Part shown: positions 1 to 7,434 of the stretch, piece by piece
How positions within the stretch are numbered: the first letter of the stretch is position 1
Layout of the letters: each line of letters starts with the position of its first letter
The notes under the pieces: model-generated
Told to the model about the DNA's origin: nothing
Databases searched by the model: none
The model's input: the letters and a program-made list of their open reading frames with translations, nothing else
Translations under genes and position numbers: made by a program
Origin: Verrucomicrobiales bacterium
GTDB taxonomy: Bacteria; Verrucomicrobiota; Verrucomicrobiia; Limisphaerales; UBA9464
Direction of reading: 5' to 3'
DNA length: 11,044 bases
Assembly (NCBI GenBank): GCA_003445095.1
Contig: DLVS01000697.1
Coordinates: 1-11,044, forward strand

Positions 1-340
1 ATGGCGATGCTCCGGTGAACTCAAGCCGGCGATAAAGCGTTGAACTTGACCGTTGTTGCGGTCGTTCACCACGCCCGACCTTGACTAAATGGTCCTTCGA
101 CAATGCGGGTGACAACTAAGCCGCTCCAATGGCTCAGCGGCCTCAGGGTTGCTGCCTGCCGTGAATCTCCCACAGAGGCACAACGAGCCTGGGGTCCTGC
201 GGGCTGCTTCGTCACCGGCTGCGGTCGCGTTGTCGTGGATGAGTGTCAGGTCCTCGGACGTGTTTGACGGCGAACCCGATGGGCATTTTGACGAGTTGCT
301 TCCGGGACGGCTTCGTGGCGGCATCACCGGCGCCGACGCG
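1..340. other. Left-end stretch without a supportable gene
   Basis: No open frame here looks like a protein I recognise. The plus frame that leads into the small membrane protein is open from a TTG at 149 and has an ATG at 239, so an N-terminal extension of that protein cannot be excluded. The 65 residues it would add are polar and show no domain. A modest inverted repeat (GCCGCT at 120-125, AGCGGC at 136-141, 10-base loop) is present without a following T run, so it is not a convincing terminator. I see no tRNA and no clear promoter. Confidence 0.4.
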
Positions 341-664
341 ATGGAAGACGTCAGGCATTACACCTTTGCCGTCATGGTTACTGTCCTGGCTTTCACTCAG
401 CTCGCCTTCCTCACCTTGGGAGTAGCCACCATGCTGAGAATGGCGCGATCGAGTGGACATTCGACGCATCCGCCGTTTGCCGATTTCATACTCCACAATT
501 GGCTTTGGTTCTATGTCATCGCCCTTTGCTGGATTGCCTATGGGACGTTCTCGCAACGGGTGAATCGAAGCCCGTTTTTACTGTCCGTCGCCCGCCCGAT
601 CGGCGTGGCTCTCGCCGTCGCCTACTTTCTCTTCTTTGGGGCGGCGACGTTTGTTAGTTACTAA
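341..664 (+). CDS. Small three-helix membrane protein, unknown function
   Basis: This 107-residue protein is not recognised. It shows three hydrophobic segments of membrane-spanning length: about residues 8-32, 49-70 and 85-106. The last runs almost to the C-terminus (ends FVSY). The loop between helices 1 and 2 is basic and Ser/His-rich (around residues 33-45), and a short Arg-containing loop separates helices 2 and 3. The ATG at 341 was chosen because it lies just ahead of the first helix. ATG 239 and TTG 149 are in frame and would add a polar N-terminus; no Shine-Dalgarno sequence decides between them. It ends 66 bases upstream of the glycosyltransferase gene in the same frame, so it may belong to the same surface-polysaccharide unit, but nothing in the protein shows a role there. 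Confidence 0.55.
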   Translation: MEDVRHYTFAVMVTVLAFTQLAFLTLGVATMLRMARSSGHSTHPPFADFILHNWLWFYVIALCWIAYGTFSQRVNRSPFLLSVARPIGVALAVAYFLFFGAATFVSY

Positions 665-730
665 ACTTCTTACAGAAGCCGAGTTGGAGTTGATCGCCTT
701 TTATCGGATGAACTACCCCATCCACTTCGC

Positions 731-1534
731 GTGACTCCTCCGCTCCCCATTTCTGTCTGCCTCATCTCCGGCGCTGAGGCTGCGCGCATTGGACGAGCCC
801 TGCAGAGCGTGAACGGATTGGCCGCGGAGATTATCGTGGTACTCAACCAAGAAGTGCAGGACGGCACCGAAGAAATCTGTCAGAGGCTGGGCGCCAAAAT
901 TTATCGCGAACCGTGGAAAGGCCACATCGGCCAAAAGAACTCGGCGGTGCAAAAGGCGACTCAGCCGTGGATCCTCGGGTTGGACGCCGATGAGGCACTT
1001 TCGGAGGGCCTCCAGAACGAGATCCGTTCGCTCTTCGCCGAACCAACCCGGCTGGACGGGCAGTCCGCTTTTTCCTTCCCACGGTTAACCGCATTCTGTG
1101 GTCGCTGGATTCGCCACGGTGATTGGTACCCCGACCGCCAAATTCGACTGTGGCGGGCCGGCCGCGCAAAATGGGGCGGGACCGATCCTCACGACAAATT
1201 GTTGGTCGAAGGCGCGGTCGGGCGGCTGCGCGGCGATCTCCTTCACTACAGCAATCCATCGATCACGAGCTACTTGCAGAAATATCCTTACTTTGCCGAT
1301 TTGTATCTACAGCAACAGTTGGCCAGAGGCGAACAATGGTCCGCTCCAGCCGTGATAGTTCGTTCGGTATGGCGTTTTTTCCGGGGCTACCTTTTCCGCT
1401 TGGGCTTTCTGGATGGATATCCCGGGTTCTATATCGCGTGTTCCACTGCCTATGGGACGCTCTTTAGGCACACGCGCCTTTACGAACACCTGCACGGCTC
1501 CGAACCGCCTCCGCCCCCACGCGCGCGACGATGA
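731..1534 (+). CDS. Family 2 glycosyltransferase, WaaE/KdtX-like
   Basis: A 267-residue GT-A fold glycosyltransferase, predicted to add a sugar from a nucleotide donor to LPS core or another surface glycan at the inner membrane. The N-terminal half fits GT2: a beta strand ISVCLIS (residues 7-13), the EIIVV strand (33-37), the WaaE-type segment PWKGHIGQKN (61-70) and the metal-binding D85-A-D87-E88. The C-terminal half has the WaaE-type YLQKYPYFADLYL helix (181-193) and a GFLDGYPG motif (225-232), with a Pro/Arg-rich tail. The start is GTG at 731, the first start codon after the in-frame stop at 662-664. The usual donor-binding Asp after the EIIVV strand is not in place; the sequence reads VVLNQEVQDGT. 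It overlaps a mini-ORF by ATGA at its stop and is probably co-transcribed with the next two genes. The exact acceptor cannot be told. Confidence 0.88.
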   Translation: MTPPLPISVCLISGAEAARIGRALQSVNGLAAEIIVVLNQEVQDGTEEICQRLGAKIYREPWKGHIGQKNSAVQKATQPWILGLDADEALSEGLQNEIRSLFAEPTRLDGQSAFSFPRLTAFCGRWIRHGDWYPDRQIRLWRAGRAKWGGTDPHDKLLVEGAVGRLRGDLLHYSNPSITSYLQKYPYFADLYLQQQLARGEQWSAPAVIVRSVWRFFRGYLFRLGFLDGYPGFYIACSTAYGTLFRHTRLYEHLHGSEPPPPPRARR

Positions 1535-1575
1535 TCAATCCGTTCAAGGGACCGCCTCCAAGTCTTCGCCGATGA
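1531..1575 (+). CDS. Possible 14-codon coupling mini-ORF
   Basis: The reading frame MINPFKGPPPSLRR starts at ATG 1531, whose bases overlap the stop of the upstream glycosyltransferase (ATGA). It ends with TGA 1573-1575, which overlaps the ATG at 1572 of the downstream glycosyltransferase (again ATGA). Such chained overlaps would let ribosomes terminate and restart, carrying translation across the 37-base gap between the two genes. There is no Shine-Dalgarno sequence ahead of 1531, so translation would have to come from reinitiation. Its small size means chance is a serious alternative. Confidence 0.3.
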   Translation: MINPFKGPPPSLRR

Positions 1576-2759
1576 GCCTCCGTGTGCTGCAACTGAACAC
1601 TCTGCTCACCGGCGGCGGGACCGATGATCAGTGCGTCAAACTGGCCGCGGGACTGCATCGAGCCGGAGTGGAGGTTTCGCTGGCAGGTCCTGACGGGCGT
1701 GAATTCTCCGCCGTGGCCAAGCGGCTCGGCGTCCCGCTCTTCGACACAGGTTCGGAAGGTTGGATCAAACTCCGTTACATCGCGGTGGTCGCGCGGCTGA
1801 TCCGGAAACATCGCATTCAAATCGTCCACGGCCATCATGGTCGCGACTACTGGCCGACCATACTGTCGGCACTGTGTTCGGGGCGGCGTCCTCGAATTGT
1901 TCTCACCCGTCATCTCGCCAAAAGCCCGGGGTCGTGGCCGGGGCGATGGCTCATCTTGGGGCTGTGCGACGCGCTGGTGGCTTGCTCGAACTTTGTGGCG
2001 AAGGTGCTGCGGGAGGGTGACGCGGATCGGAAGTCGCCCGAGGTTGAACGACATTGGCGGCCACCGATGCGTGGAAACCATTCCAAGATTCGAGTGATCT
2101 ATGGCGGCTTCGAATTGGAACACTTTCAACCCGTGGAGCCGACCAGTCCGGCGGTCGCCGCGATGCGGCAGAGCTGGGGAGTCGATCCGGGGCAGTTCGT
2201 GTTTGGGGTCGTGGGAGGACACATGTTGCCGCGTGGCAAAGGGCAGCGGGAGTTTCTCGCCGCGGCAGCTCAAGTACGCGAGCAAGTGCCGCATGCCCGG
2301 TTTTTAATCTTGGGCCGAGGTAATATGGGCGAGGTGCTCGAACAGGACATCGCTCGTTTGGGACTGGCCGGGTTGGCTCGGCTCCCTGGATATTGCACCG
2401 ATATGCCCACGGCCATGAATGCCTTAGATTGCGTGGTGCATCCGCAAATCGGAACGGAGGCTATGCCGGGCGTTGTGATCGAAGCGCACGCCTGCGGCCG
2501 GCCGGTGATCGCCTCGGCGCTGGATGGAATTCCTGAGGCCTTTGCGATGGGCGGCCTCGGTGAGCTCGTGCCATCCGAAGACGTGCCCGCGCTGGCTCGG
2601 GCGATGGAGGCAGTCGCGTTGCGGCTAAGGCCGACCATGACCGATCGTCGAACAGTTCATGATCGTGTCGCTGCTCGAATGTCTCTGGAGCGCTACGTCA
2701 GTGACACCCTGGCTTTGTACCTCGAATTGCTAGAACGGCACCGGAGCACGACGGAATAG
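1572..2759 (+). CDS. Family 4 glycosyltransferase (GT-B fold)
   Basis: A 395-residue retaining glycosyltransferase of the GT4 type, predicted to be cytoplasmic or peripheral to the inner membrane and to act in surface polysaccharide or LPS assembly. The N-terminal Rossmann domain opens with MSLRVLQLNTLLTGGGTDDQ, where the GGGT loop (14-17) is typical of the acceptor side, followed by HGHHGRD (87-92). The C-terminal donor domain has FGVVGGHMLPRGKGQ (211-225), with the K223-G common to the family, LILGRG (245-250), and the EX7E motif at E296 and E304 followed by ACGRPVIAS (307-315). ATG 1572 was chosen because the family homology begins there, no start codon lies in frame between 1534 and 1572, and the ATG overlaps the mini-ORF stop. 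The longer open frame back to 1413 overlaps the upstream gene and has no family signal. Sugar and acceptor are unknown. Confidence 0.9.
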   Translation: MSLRVLQLNTLLTGGGTDDQCVKLAAGLHRAGVEVSLAGPDGREFSAVAKRLGVPLFDTGSEGWIKLRYIAVVARLIRKHRIQIVHGHHGRDYWPTILSALCSGRRPRIVLTRHLAKSPGSWPGRWLILGLCDALVACSNFVAKVLREGDADRKSPEVERHWRPPMRGNHSKIRVIYGGFELEHFQPVEPTSPAVAAMRQSWGVDPGQFVFGVVGGHMLPRGKGQREFLAAAAQVREQVPHARFLILGRGNMGEVLEQDIARLGLAGLARLPGYCTDMPTAMNALDCVVHPQIGTEAMPGVVIEAHACGRPVIASALDGIPEAFAMGGLGELVPSEDVPALARAMEAVALRLRPTMTDRRTVHDRVAARMSLERYVSDTLALYLELLERHRSTTE

Positions 2760-2796
2760 TCATCCCTGCACCTCACGGTCAAAGTTCGCCGGAACC

Positions 2797-3753
2797 ATGC
2801 TCCCCACTCCCGCTCAAGAATCCGCTTTGGCTAACGTGTTGCGCCGCTTCTTCCGCGCCTATCGCTACGCCCCGATCAGCCCGGCTCATGGACTGATTCG
2901 TCGAATTTGTCGCAGCCTCGTCGGTCAGCATCAGCGAATCCGACTGCGCAATGGACTCAGGCTTGAGATCGATCTGGCCAGCGAGGTCCAGCAGACATTG
3001 TTCTGGTTCGACGGCGACTACGAACCGCAACTCGAATGGGCGATCCGCGAGCTGTTGCCCGTGGGCGCGACCTGTGTCGATTGTGGAGCCAACTGCGGCT
3101 ATATCGGGCTTCTGGCTCGCCGCTTCCGCCACTCGCCGGTCTGGTTTATCGAGCCTCATCCACGTCTGGCGGAGACGATTCGCCGTAATGTGGAATTGAA
3201 TGGTTGGGCGGGCTCGTGCCAGGTCATTGAAGCAGCGGCGTCCGATGAGGCCGGGGAGACGACCTTATTTGAGAGTGCGCACAAGGACGGGTCGCATTCC
3301 TTGGAGGCGAATTGGTCCGATGCGTCATCACCCGGAGCACGCTCGGAGATCCGAGTTCGGCGGGACCGCTTACCTGGATTGCTCGGTGATTCCGCGGACC
3401 TGCGACACATCGGCCTGCTGAAGGTTGATGCCGAAGGGCATGATTTCGCCGTGCTACGCGGGTTGGGAGATTGGCTGAATCCGGCACGCATAGGAATGGT
3501 TTACGTCGAGTTGAGCGAAGCGAGGGAGGCAGGGTTTGCGATGCTGGATCGTGCGGGCTTCGCTGGCTTTGGGCAGCCGGTGCGATCGCAACGGCAGCTT
3601 CGGCGAACGACACGAAACCTTCGCGAGGGTAGACCCGGCGTGCTGTTCGAACCCCTCGATTGGTCCCATCCGAATCCTGCGGAAACACTCTGGCTTCCTA
3701 AAGACGGACCAGCGGCGCGACACCTGACGTTTCTGGCCAAGATGGGCTCTTGA
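2797..3753 (+). CDS. FkbM family SAM-dependent methyltransferase
   Basis: A 318-residue protein with the FkbM methyltransferase pattern, predicted to O-methylate a sugar or other small substrate using S-adenosylmethionine. SAM motif I is VDCGANCGYIG (residues 94-104), followed by the acidic strand end FIEPHP (117-122). The FkbM signature LLKVDAEGHDFAVLRGL lies at 207-223, and a strand MVYVELSEA at 234-242. The N-terminal ~75 residues are helical and basic with no separate domain that I recognise. It follows the GT4 gene after 37 bases, so it likely belongs to the same operon and decorates the glycan that the two transferases build. The start is ATG 2797; no strong ribosome binding site is visible. 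Confidence 0.9.
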   Translation: MLPTPAQESALANVLRRFFRAYRYAPISPAHGLIRRICRSLVGQHQRIRLRNGLRLEIDLASEVQQTLFWFDGDYEPQLEWAIRELLPVGATCVDCGANCGYIGLLARRFRHSPVWFIEPHPRLAETIRRNVELNGWAGSCQVIEAAASDEAGETTLFESAHKDGSHSLEANWSDASSPGARSEIRVRRDRLPGLLGDSADLRHIGLLKVDAEGHDFAVLRGLGDWLNPARIGMVYVELSEAREAGFAMLDRAGFAGFGQPVRSQRQLRRTTRNLREGRPGVLFEPLDWSHPNPAETLWLPKDGPAARHLTFLAKMGS

Positions 3754-3803
3754 CGGCACAGATTCCTCGCTGGGCAAATCGCTCGCCGATTGGTAGTACT
3801 TAG

Positions 3804-3815
3804 CGCGGTCCCGCG
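3804..3815. other. Short GC hairpin upstream of the DUF3300 gene
   Basis: CGCGG (3804-3808) and CCGCG (3811-3815) form a tight inverted repeat in the 89-base gap between the methyltransferase and the DUF3300 gene. No T run follows, so it is at best a weak or Rho-independent-like pause site. No convincing promoter for the DUF3300 gene is visible in this gap. Confidence 0.2.
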
Positions 3816-3842
3816 GCCCACCATCCCAACGGTACCCATCGC

Positions 3843-4871
3843 ATGAACTACTCGTTTTCTTTCTTCCGAAGGTTTGGCTGGATGATCGCCGCCGTCGTGT
3901 TGCTGTTACCTGGTCGCGGCCAGTCGCCCGCCGCCGAGCCTCAATTGAGCCAGGCCGAACTGGAGACTCTTTTGGGCCCGATTGCCTTGTATCCCGACCC
4001 ACTTCTTTCCATCGTGCTTCCGGCCGCCTGTTATCCGCTGGAGATTGTCGAGGCGGCCCGGTTCGTTGCGAATTCCAACAACATTCCAAAGATTGATGAC
4101 CAGTCCTGGGATGTGAATGTCAAGAGCGTCGCCAAAATCCCGGCGGCCCTCAAAAAGCTAAATGACGACCTCAGTTGGACTTCCAAACTGGGCCAGGCGT
4201 TTCTCAATCAGCAGAAGGACGTGATGGACACCGTCCAAGTACTACGCAAGAAGGCGGAAGCAGCCGGGACCCTGAAAACCTCCGAGCAGCAAATTGTCAT
4301 CGTGACGAATATGGTCACGGAAAAGACGATTGAATCCCAAGTCGTGGTGGTAACTAACACCATTGTCCAGATCGCTCCCGCCAATCCCCAAATCGTTTAC
4401 GTGCCTCAATACGTGCCCCAGGCGGTTTACTATCCGCCCCCGACTTACAATCCGCTCGCGCCGCTGATCACTTTTGGCGCCGGCATCGCCGTCGGTGCCA
4501 TCATTGCCAACAACTGCGATTGGCACTACGGAGGCGTCTATGTGGGCGGCGGCTGGGGATACCACGGCGGGACCTACGTCAACAACAACGTCAATATCAA
4601 CATCAACAACAACAACATTAACAACATTAACAATATCATTTTGCCGACGGGACCTGGCGCGATGAATCTGGGAATCTCAGCTTCCCGATCAGATTTCGCC
4701 CGGATGGAAATCCCGATCTGGGCTTTGTGGGTGGAATTCCGCTCTTCACGGCGTCGGGTTTTTCGGTGCTTCCGGACGGCACCGTGGCGACCGGCGCCTC
4801 GACTCGGTTCTTCGGCAATGGCGCCGTGGAACCAAGTTACGGAGATCAGACTCGACGCGAGATCCTCCTGA
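3843..4871 (+). CDS. DUF3300 secreted protein, 3' end replaced
   Basis: The open frame codes for 342 residues, but only about residues 1-266 look native. Residues 1-31 form a signal peptide (RR near 9-10, hydrophobic WMIAAVVLLL, SPAAE near the cleavage site). The DUF3300 core follows, with GPIALYPDPLLSIVLPAACY at 45-64, YPLEIVEAARF (64-74) and LSWTSKLGQAF (110-120). A linker with IVYVPQYVPQAVYYPP (184-199), a small hydrophobic stretch ITFGAGIAVGAIIA (209-222) and an Asn-rich tract (247-265) come next. From about residue 267 the frame crosses DNA whose better frame (plus one base shifted) encodes delta-60 repeats, so the last ~75 residues are an out-of-frame tail rich in Arg and Ser. The family function is not known; export to the periplasm or surface is inferred from the signal. 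The gene is best viewed as 3'-truncated by rearrangement near 4640. Confidence 0.75.
   Translation: MNYSFSFFRRFGWMIAAVVLLLPGRGQSPAAEPQLSQAELETLLGPIALYPDPLLSIVLPAACYPLEIVEAARFVANSNNIPKIDDQSWDVNVKSVAKIPAALKKLNDDLSWTSKLGQAFLNQQKDVMDTVQVLRKKAEAAGTLKTSEQQIVIVTNMVTEKTIESQVVVVTNTIVQIAPANPQIVYVPQYVPQAVYYPPPTYNPLAPLITFGAGIAVGAIIANNCDWHYGGVYVGGGWGYHGGTYVNNNVNININNNNINNINNIILPTGPGAMNLGISASRSDFARMEIPIWALWVEFRSSRRRVFRCFRTAPWRPAPRLGSSAMAPWNQVTEIRLDARSS
4574..4637 (+). repeat. Asn-codon low-complexity tract (AAC/ATT/GTC units)
   Basis: Within the DUF3300 gene, AAC and AAT codons alternate with ATT, ATC and GTC, coding for an Asn/Ile/Val tract of about 20 residues. Several units such as AACAACATT and ATTAACAA recur. 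Asn-rich tails are usual in DUF3300 proteins, so the tract itself is probably native. The coding frame breaks down immediately after it, which makes it a plausible site for recombination, polymerase slippage or assembly error. Confidence 0.7.
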
Positions 4872-7117
4872 CGCTGCCGGACGGCCGTATCATTGCTCGG
4901 GAGCAGAACCGGCTGGTTCGGTTGTTTTCGGACGGCCTTCCTGATGGTGAATTCCGGGCTGACTTCGACGGCACGGTGCATGGAGTCGTCGCTTCGGAGA
5001 ACGAGACCCTCATCATCGCGGGTGACTTCCATTCGGTCGATGGGCTGGAACGGTCGGGAATCGCCCGACTCCGAGGAGACGATCCGGCGGCTCCTGCGAG
5101 AATTCGGTGGCACGGAACTCGGTTCGCCGGACTTGAGGAATTGGGAGCCGTGCGAATTCCTCTGTTGCGGACCGGGGATTTGTCACCCGAACAAACGGTG
5201 CACTACCGCACGGTCAGCGACACCGCGCAGGCGGGTGTCGACTTCGCCCCAGTTGACGCCAATCTCGCCTTCGCGCCGGGCGAGCGGGTGAAGTTGATCG
5301 AGATTCAATTGCTCGCGCGCCCCGGCGAACCCGACCGTCAATTTCACATCGAGCTTTCTGGCGGCGGTGTTGGGCCAGTCGGAGCCCTAGCCACGGTCAC
5401 CATCTTGAGGCGCACGGGTACCATCGAGTTCGAATCAGCCCGACAAACACTTTTGGAAGGCGCACGCGGAGGCCAGGTCGCGATCCGGCGGAACGGCGGG
5501 ATTGCCTATCCGGCGTCGGTCGATCTCCTGGTGAGCGGAACCGGCACCCGATTGTTGCCGGACTATTCCAACTCGGCCGAGGCCGATTTCTTGGGCCCTT
5601 GGCCAGCACAAGTCGATTTTGCTCCAGGAGAATCTCGTTTGTTCCTCAGCGTTTCTTCGCAAGATGACGCGGCGATTGAAGGGCCCGAGACACTACAGTA
5701 CGCCTTAACCGGCGCGTCGCCGGGCAATCTGATCGGAGGAACAGCTCAGCATCTGGTTAACCTATTGGATGACGATTCTTCGTTGGTTCCGAGTGAATCG
5801 TATTGGCCAGGGGGATTTCTTCATCCCCGACCCGGCGGTGGGATTTGGCGACCAGCGGGAATTCAAACCTCGAGCGGTTATCGCCTCGGGCCGATCGCGT
5901 TGCGCAAGGATGGAAGCCTTGATGAGTCGGTGCCGCCACCGGCAGAAAGTGGGAGCTTGTTGGGTGTCTATCCAGATGGGCGCCTGCTGATGGCCCGGTA
6001 TGGACGAAATCCTCAAACGGAGTGCGAATTCTATCGATTGCTTCCTAATGCTCAACGAGACCCGGAGTTTGCGCCCCAACTCCTGACTTTGAACAATCCC
6101 CAACCGTTCGGTTATTGGCTGGAATTCAGTGGTCGCCCGACTCCCGACGGTGGCGCTGTCGTGGCCATCTATCGAGGCGACTCTTCCCAAACCTCTCGCA
6201 CCGGACCGTTGCAATTGACTCGCCTCGACTTACGCGGTCAGCCGATGGCGAGTTTCCGGAACGCAACGACGAATTGGTCGTTCACGCTCCTCCGCCGTCC
6301 GACCGTTGGCCTGGCCGTGCAATCTACCGGGCACGTCCTGATGGTCGGTTCGGCGACCGCAGCCAATGCATCGCCCTCGCTATTTCCGACCGTCAGCCTG
6401 CGCCAGCCGCTGGTTCGATTACTTCCCAGTGGAAGCCTGGACTTGTCCTTCCAAATGGACCTCGGCCCGCTGAACTCACGCGTGAATCAATTCGCCGTCT
6501 TGGCCGACGATCAGTTGCTGGTGGCGGGAATGTTCGACGCAGTCAATGGCGTCTCCCGTCCCGGCCTGGTCCGCCTCTCTCCCGACGGTGCGGTCGATCT
6601 TTCCTTTGTTCCGGATTCGCGCCTCGCTGACCACGGAGCCGAAATCACCGCGGTGACCTCGACGGCTGATGGCCGTGTCCTTGTGGCCAATGGGAATGCC
6701 GTGGGACAACCCGGTGCGCAAATCTATCGGTTGACCTCGGTTGGCACCCTAGACCTTCCCTTTGATTCGCCACGATTCAATGACCGGGTGGTGTCGATGG
6801 TGGCGCTGCCCGACGGTCGCTTTGTGGCACTGGGAGCGTTTGATCAAGCCAATGGAGAATGGCGGTCAGGCATCGCTTGGTTTGATGAGCGAGGGGCACT
6901 ATTGGCCGAGACGCCTCTCGTGATACGGGGCATGTCCGAGACACCGACGTTGAGCCTTCGAGTCGCGGCTCGCGCGTCAATCGATGCCCTCCTGGAATCC
7001 TCGGCCGATCTTGGAGAGTGGACTCCGGAAGGCACGATCTCGCTGCGGCCTGGACTCAACGAAGTATTGGTACCGCCGTCGTCGTCACCGAATCGCTTGC
7101 TGCGCGTCCGATGGTGA
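4727..7117 (+). CDS. Delta-60 repeat / Calx-beta domain protein, 5' end missing
   Basis: A 796-residue frame from GTG 4727. Delta-60 style units (x-P-D-G-x-x-x, then x-D-x-S-F) occur at both ends: VLPDGTVATGA (14-24), TLPDGRIIA (49-57), ALRKDGSLDES (391-401), VYPDGRLLMA (414-423) and several more up to about 740. Two Calx-beta-like domains lie between, about 126-228 (VHYRTVSDTAQAGVDF, then FAPGERVKLIEI) and 231-348 (VDFAPGESRLFLSV, DDAAIEGPETLQY, LLDDDS). The C-terminal ~43 residues (ALLESSADLGEW ... RLLRVRW) match the tail of many verrucomicrobial secreted proteins. There is no signal peptide at 4727. The coding signal continues upstream in the same frame to about 4643 (RFRPDGNPDLGF lies at 4691-4726), out of frame with the DUF3300 gene, so the true N-terminus is absent. 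Probably once an exported or surface repeat protein; its ligand is unknown. Confidence 0.75.
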   Translation: MGGIPLFTASGFSVLPDGTVATGASTRFFGNGAVEPSYGDQTRREILLTLPDGRIIAREQNRLVRLFSDGLPDGEFRADFDGTVHGVVASENETLIIAGDFHSVDGLERSGIARLRGDDPAAPARIRWHGTRFAGLEELGAVRIPLLRTGDLSPEQTVHYRTVSDTAQAGVDFAPVDANLAFAPGERVKLIEIQLLARPGEPDRQFHIELSGGGVGPVGALATVTILRRTGTIEFESARQTLLEGARGGQVAIRRNGGIAYPASVDLLVSGTGTRLLPDYSNSAEADFLGPWPAQVDFAPGESRLFLSVSSQDDAAIEGPETLQYALTGASPGNLIGGTAQHLVNLLDDDSSLVPSESYWPGGFLHPRPGGGIWRPAGIQTSSGYRLGPIALRKDGSLDESVPPPAESGSLLGVYPDGRLLMARYGRNPQTECEFYRLLPNAQRDPEFAPQLLTLNNPQPFGYWLEFSGRPTPDGGAVVAIYRGDSSQTSRTGPLQLTRLDLRGQPMASFRNATTNWSFTLLRRPTVGLAVQSTGHVLMVGSATAANASPSLFPTVSLRQPLVRLLPSGSLDLSFQMDLGPLNSRVNQFAVLADDQLLVAGMFDAVNGVSRPGLVRLSPDGAVDLSFVPDSRLADHGAEITAVTSTADGRVLVANGNAVGQPGAQIYRLTSVGTLDLPFDSPRFNDRVVSMVALPDGRFVALGAFDQANGEWRSGIAWFDERGALLAETPLVIRGMSETPTLSLRVAARASIDALLESSADLGEWTPEGTISLRPGLNEVLVPPSSSPNRLLRVRW

Positions 7118-7380
7118 TTGAATGTCCCTCCTAACAAGATACGTCCGTCGTGTTGAGAGCGTCCGGCTCCAATCGTGCCCTGCACTAGCGGATCAAGGGT
7201 GAATGTTGGATCGAGCAGGCTCGACGCCTCGGACCTCTCGCCGCATAGCATCGAGTGCCTGAGGAGCAGACAACAAATAATAAGCCCCAATGATTGCCTT
7301 GGACCGATGCGCCAGATGTGTCGCCCACTCCCAGTGTACGGAGCTAATAACGGCAGTGAGTATTTCGAGGTGGGCTCCAT
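7118..7380 (-). pseudogene. Detached 5' fragment of a delta-60 repeat gene
   Basis: Read on the minus strand, an open frame from ATG 7380 carries a signal-like segment (PRQSLGLIICCLLLRHSMLC, about 7302-7240). It then reads LLDPTFTLDPLVQGTIG and QHDGRILLGGTF, which is the usual opening of a delta-60 repeat protein. Right after GGTF the frame enters the antisense of the plus-strand delta-60 gene's 3' end and stops making sense (NHHRTRSK...). It therefore looks like the first ~85 residues of a delta-60 protein cut off at about 7118-7122. Its continuation is plausibly the 5'-less gene on the plus strand, see findings. The exact start is uncertain: the 29-residue stretch ahead of the hydrophobic segment is long for a signal peptide, and ATG 7251 is too late to keep it. 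Confidence 0.55.
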
Positions 7381-7434
7381 CGGTGAATTCCAAATTAATG
7401 TTCCACTGGCTCACTACAACAAACGAGAGCTGTT

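Noticed and set aside
666..678. CTTCT-TAC-AGAAG inverted repeat just after the membrane-protein stop
   Set aside because: Five base pairs and no T run; too weak to call a terminator.
1464..2294. 276-codon minus-strand frame opposite the GT4 gene
   Set aside because: No recognisable motif; the plus strand has a full GT4 domain set.
4727..4871. Genuine overlapping genes (DUF3300 tail and delta-60 start)
   Set aside because: The DUF3300 frame loses its family character before the overlap and the other frame alone has motif structure, so the overlap is a by-product of a junction.
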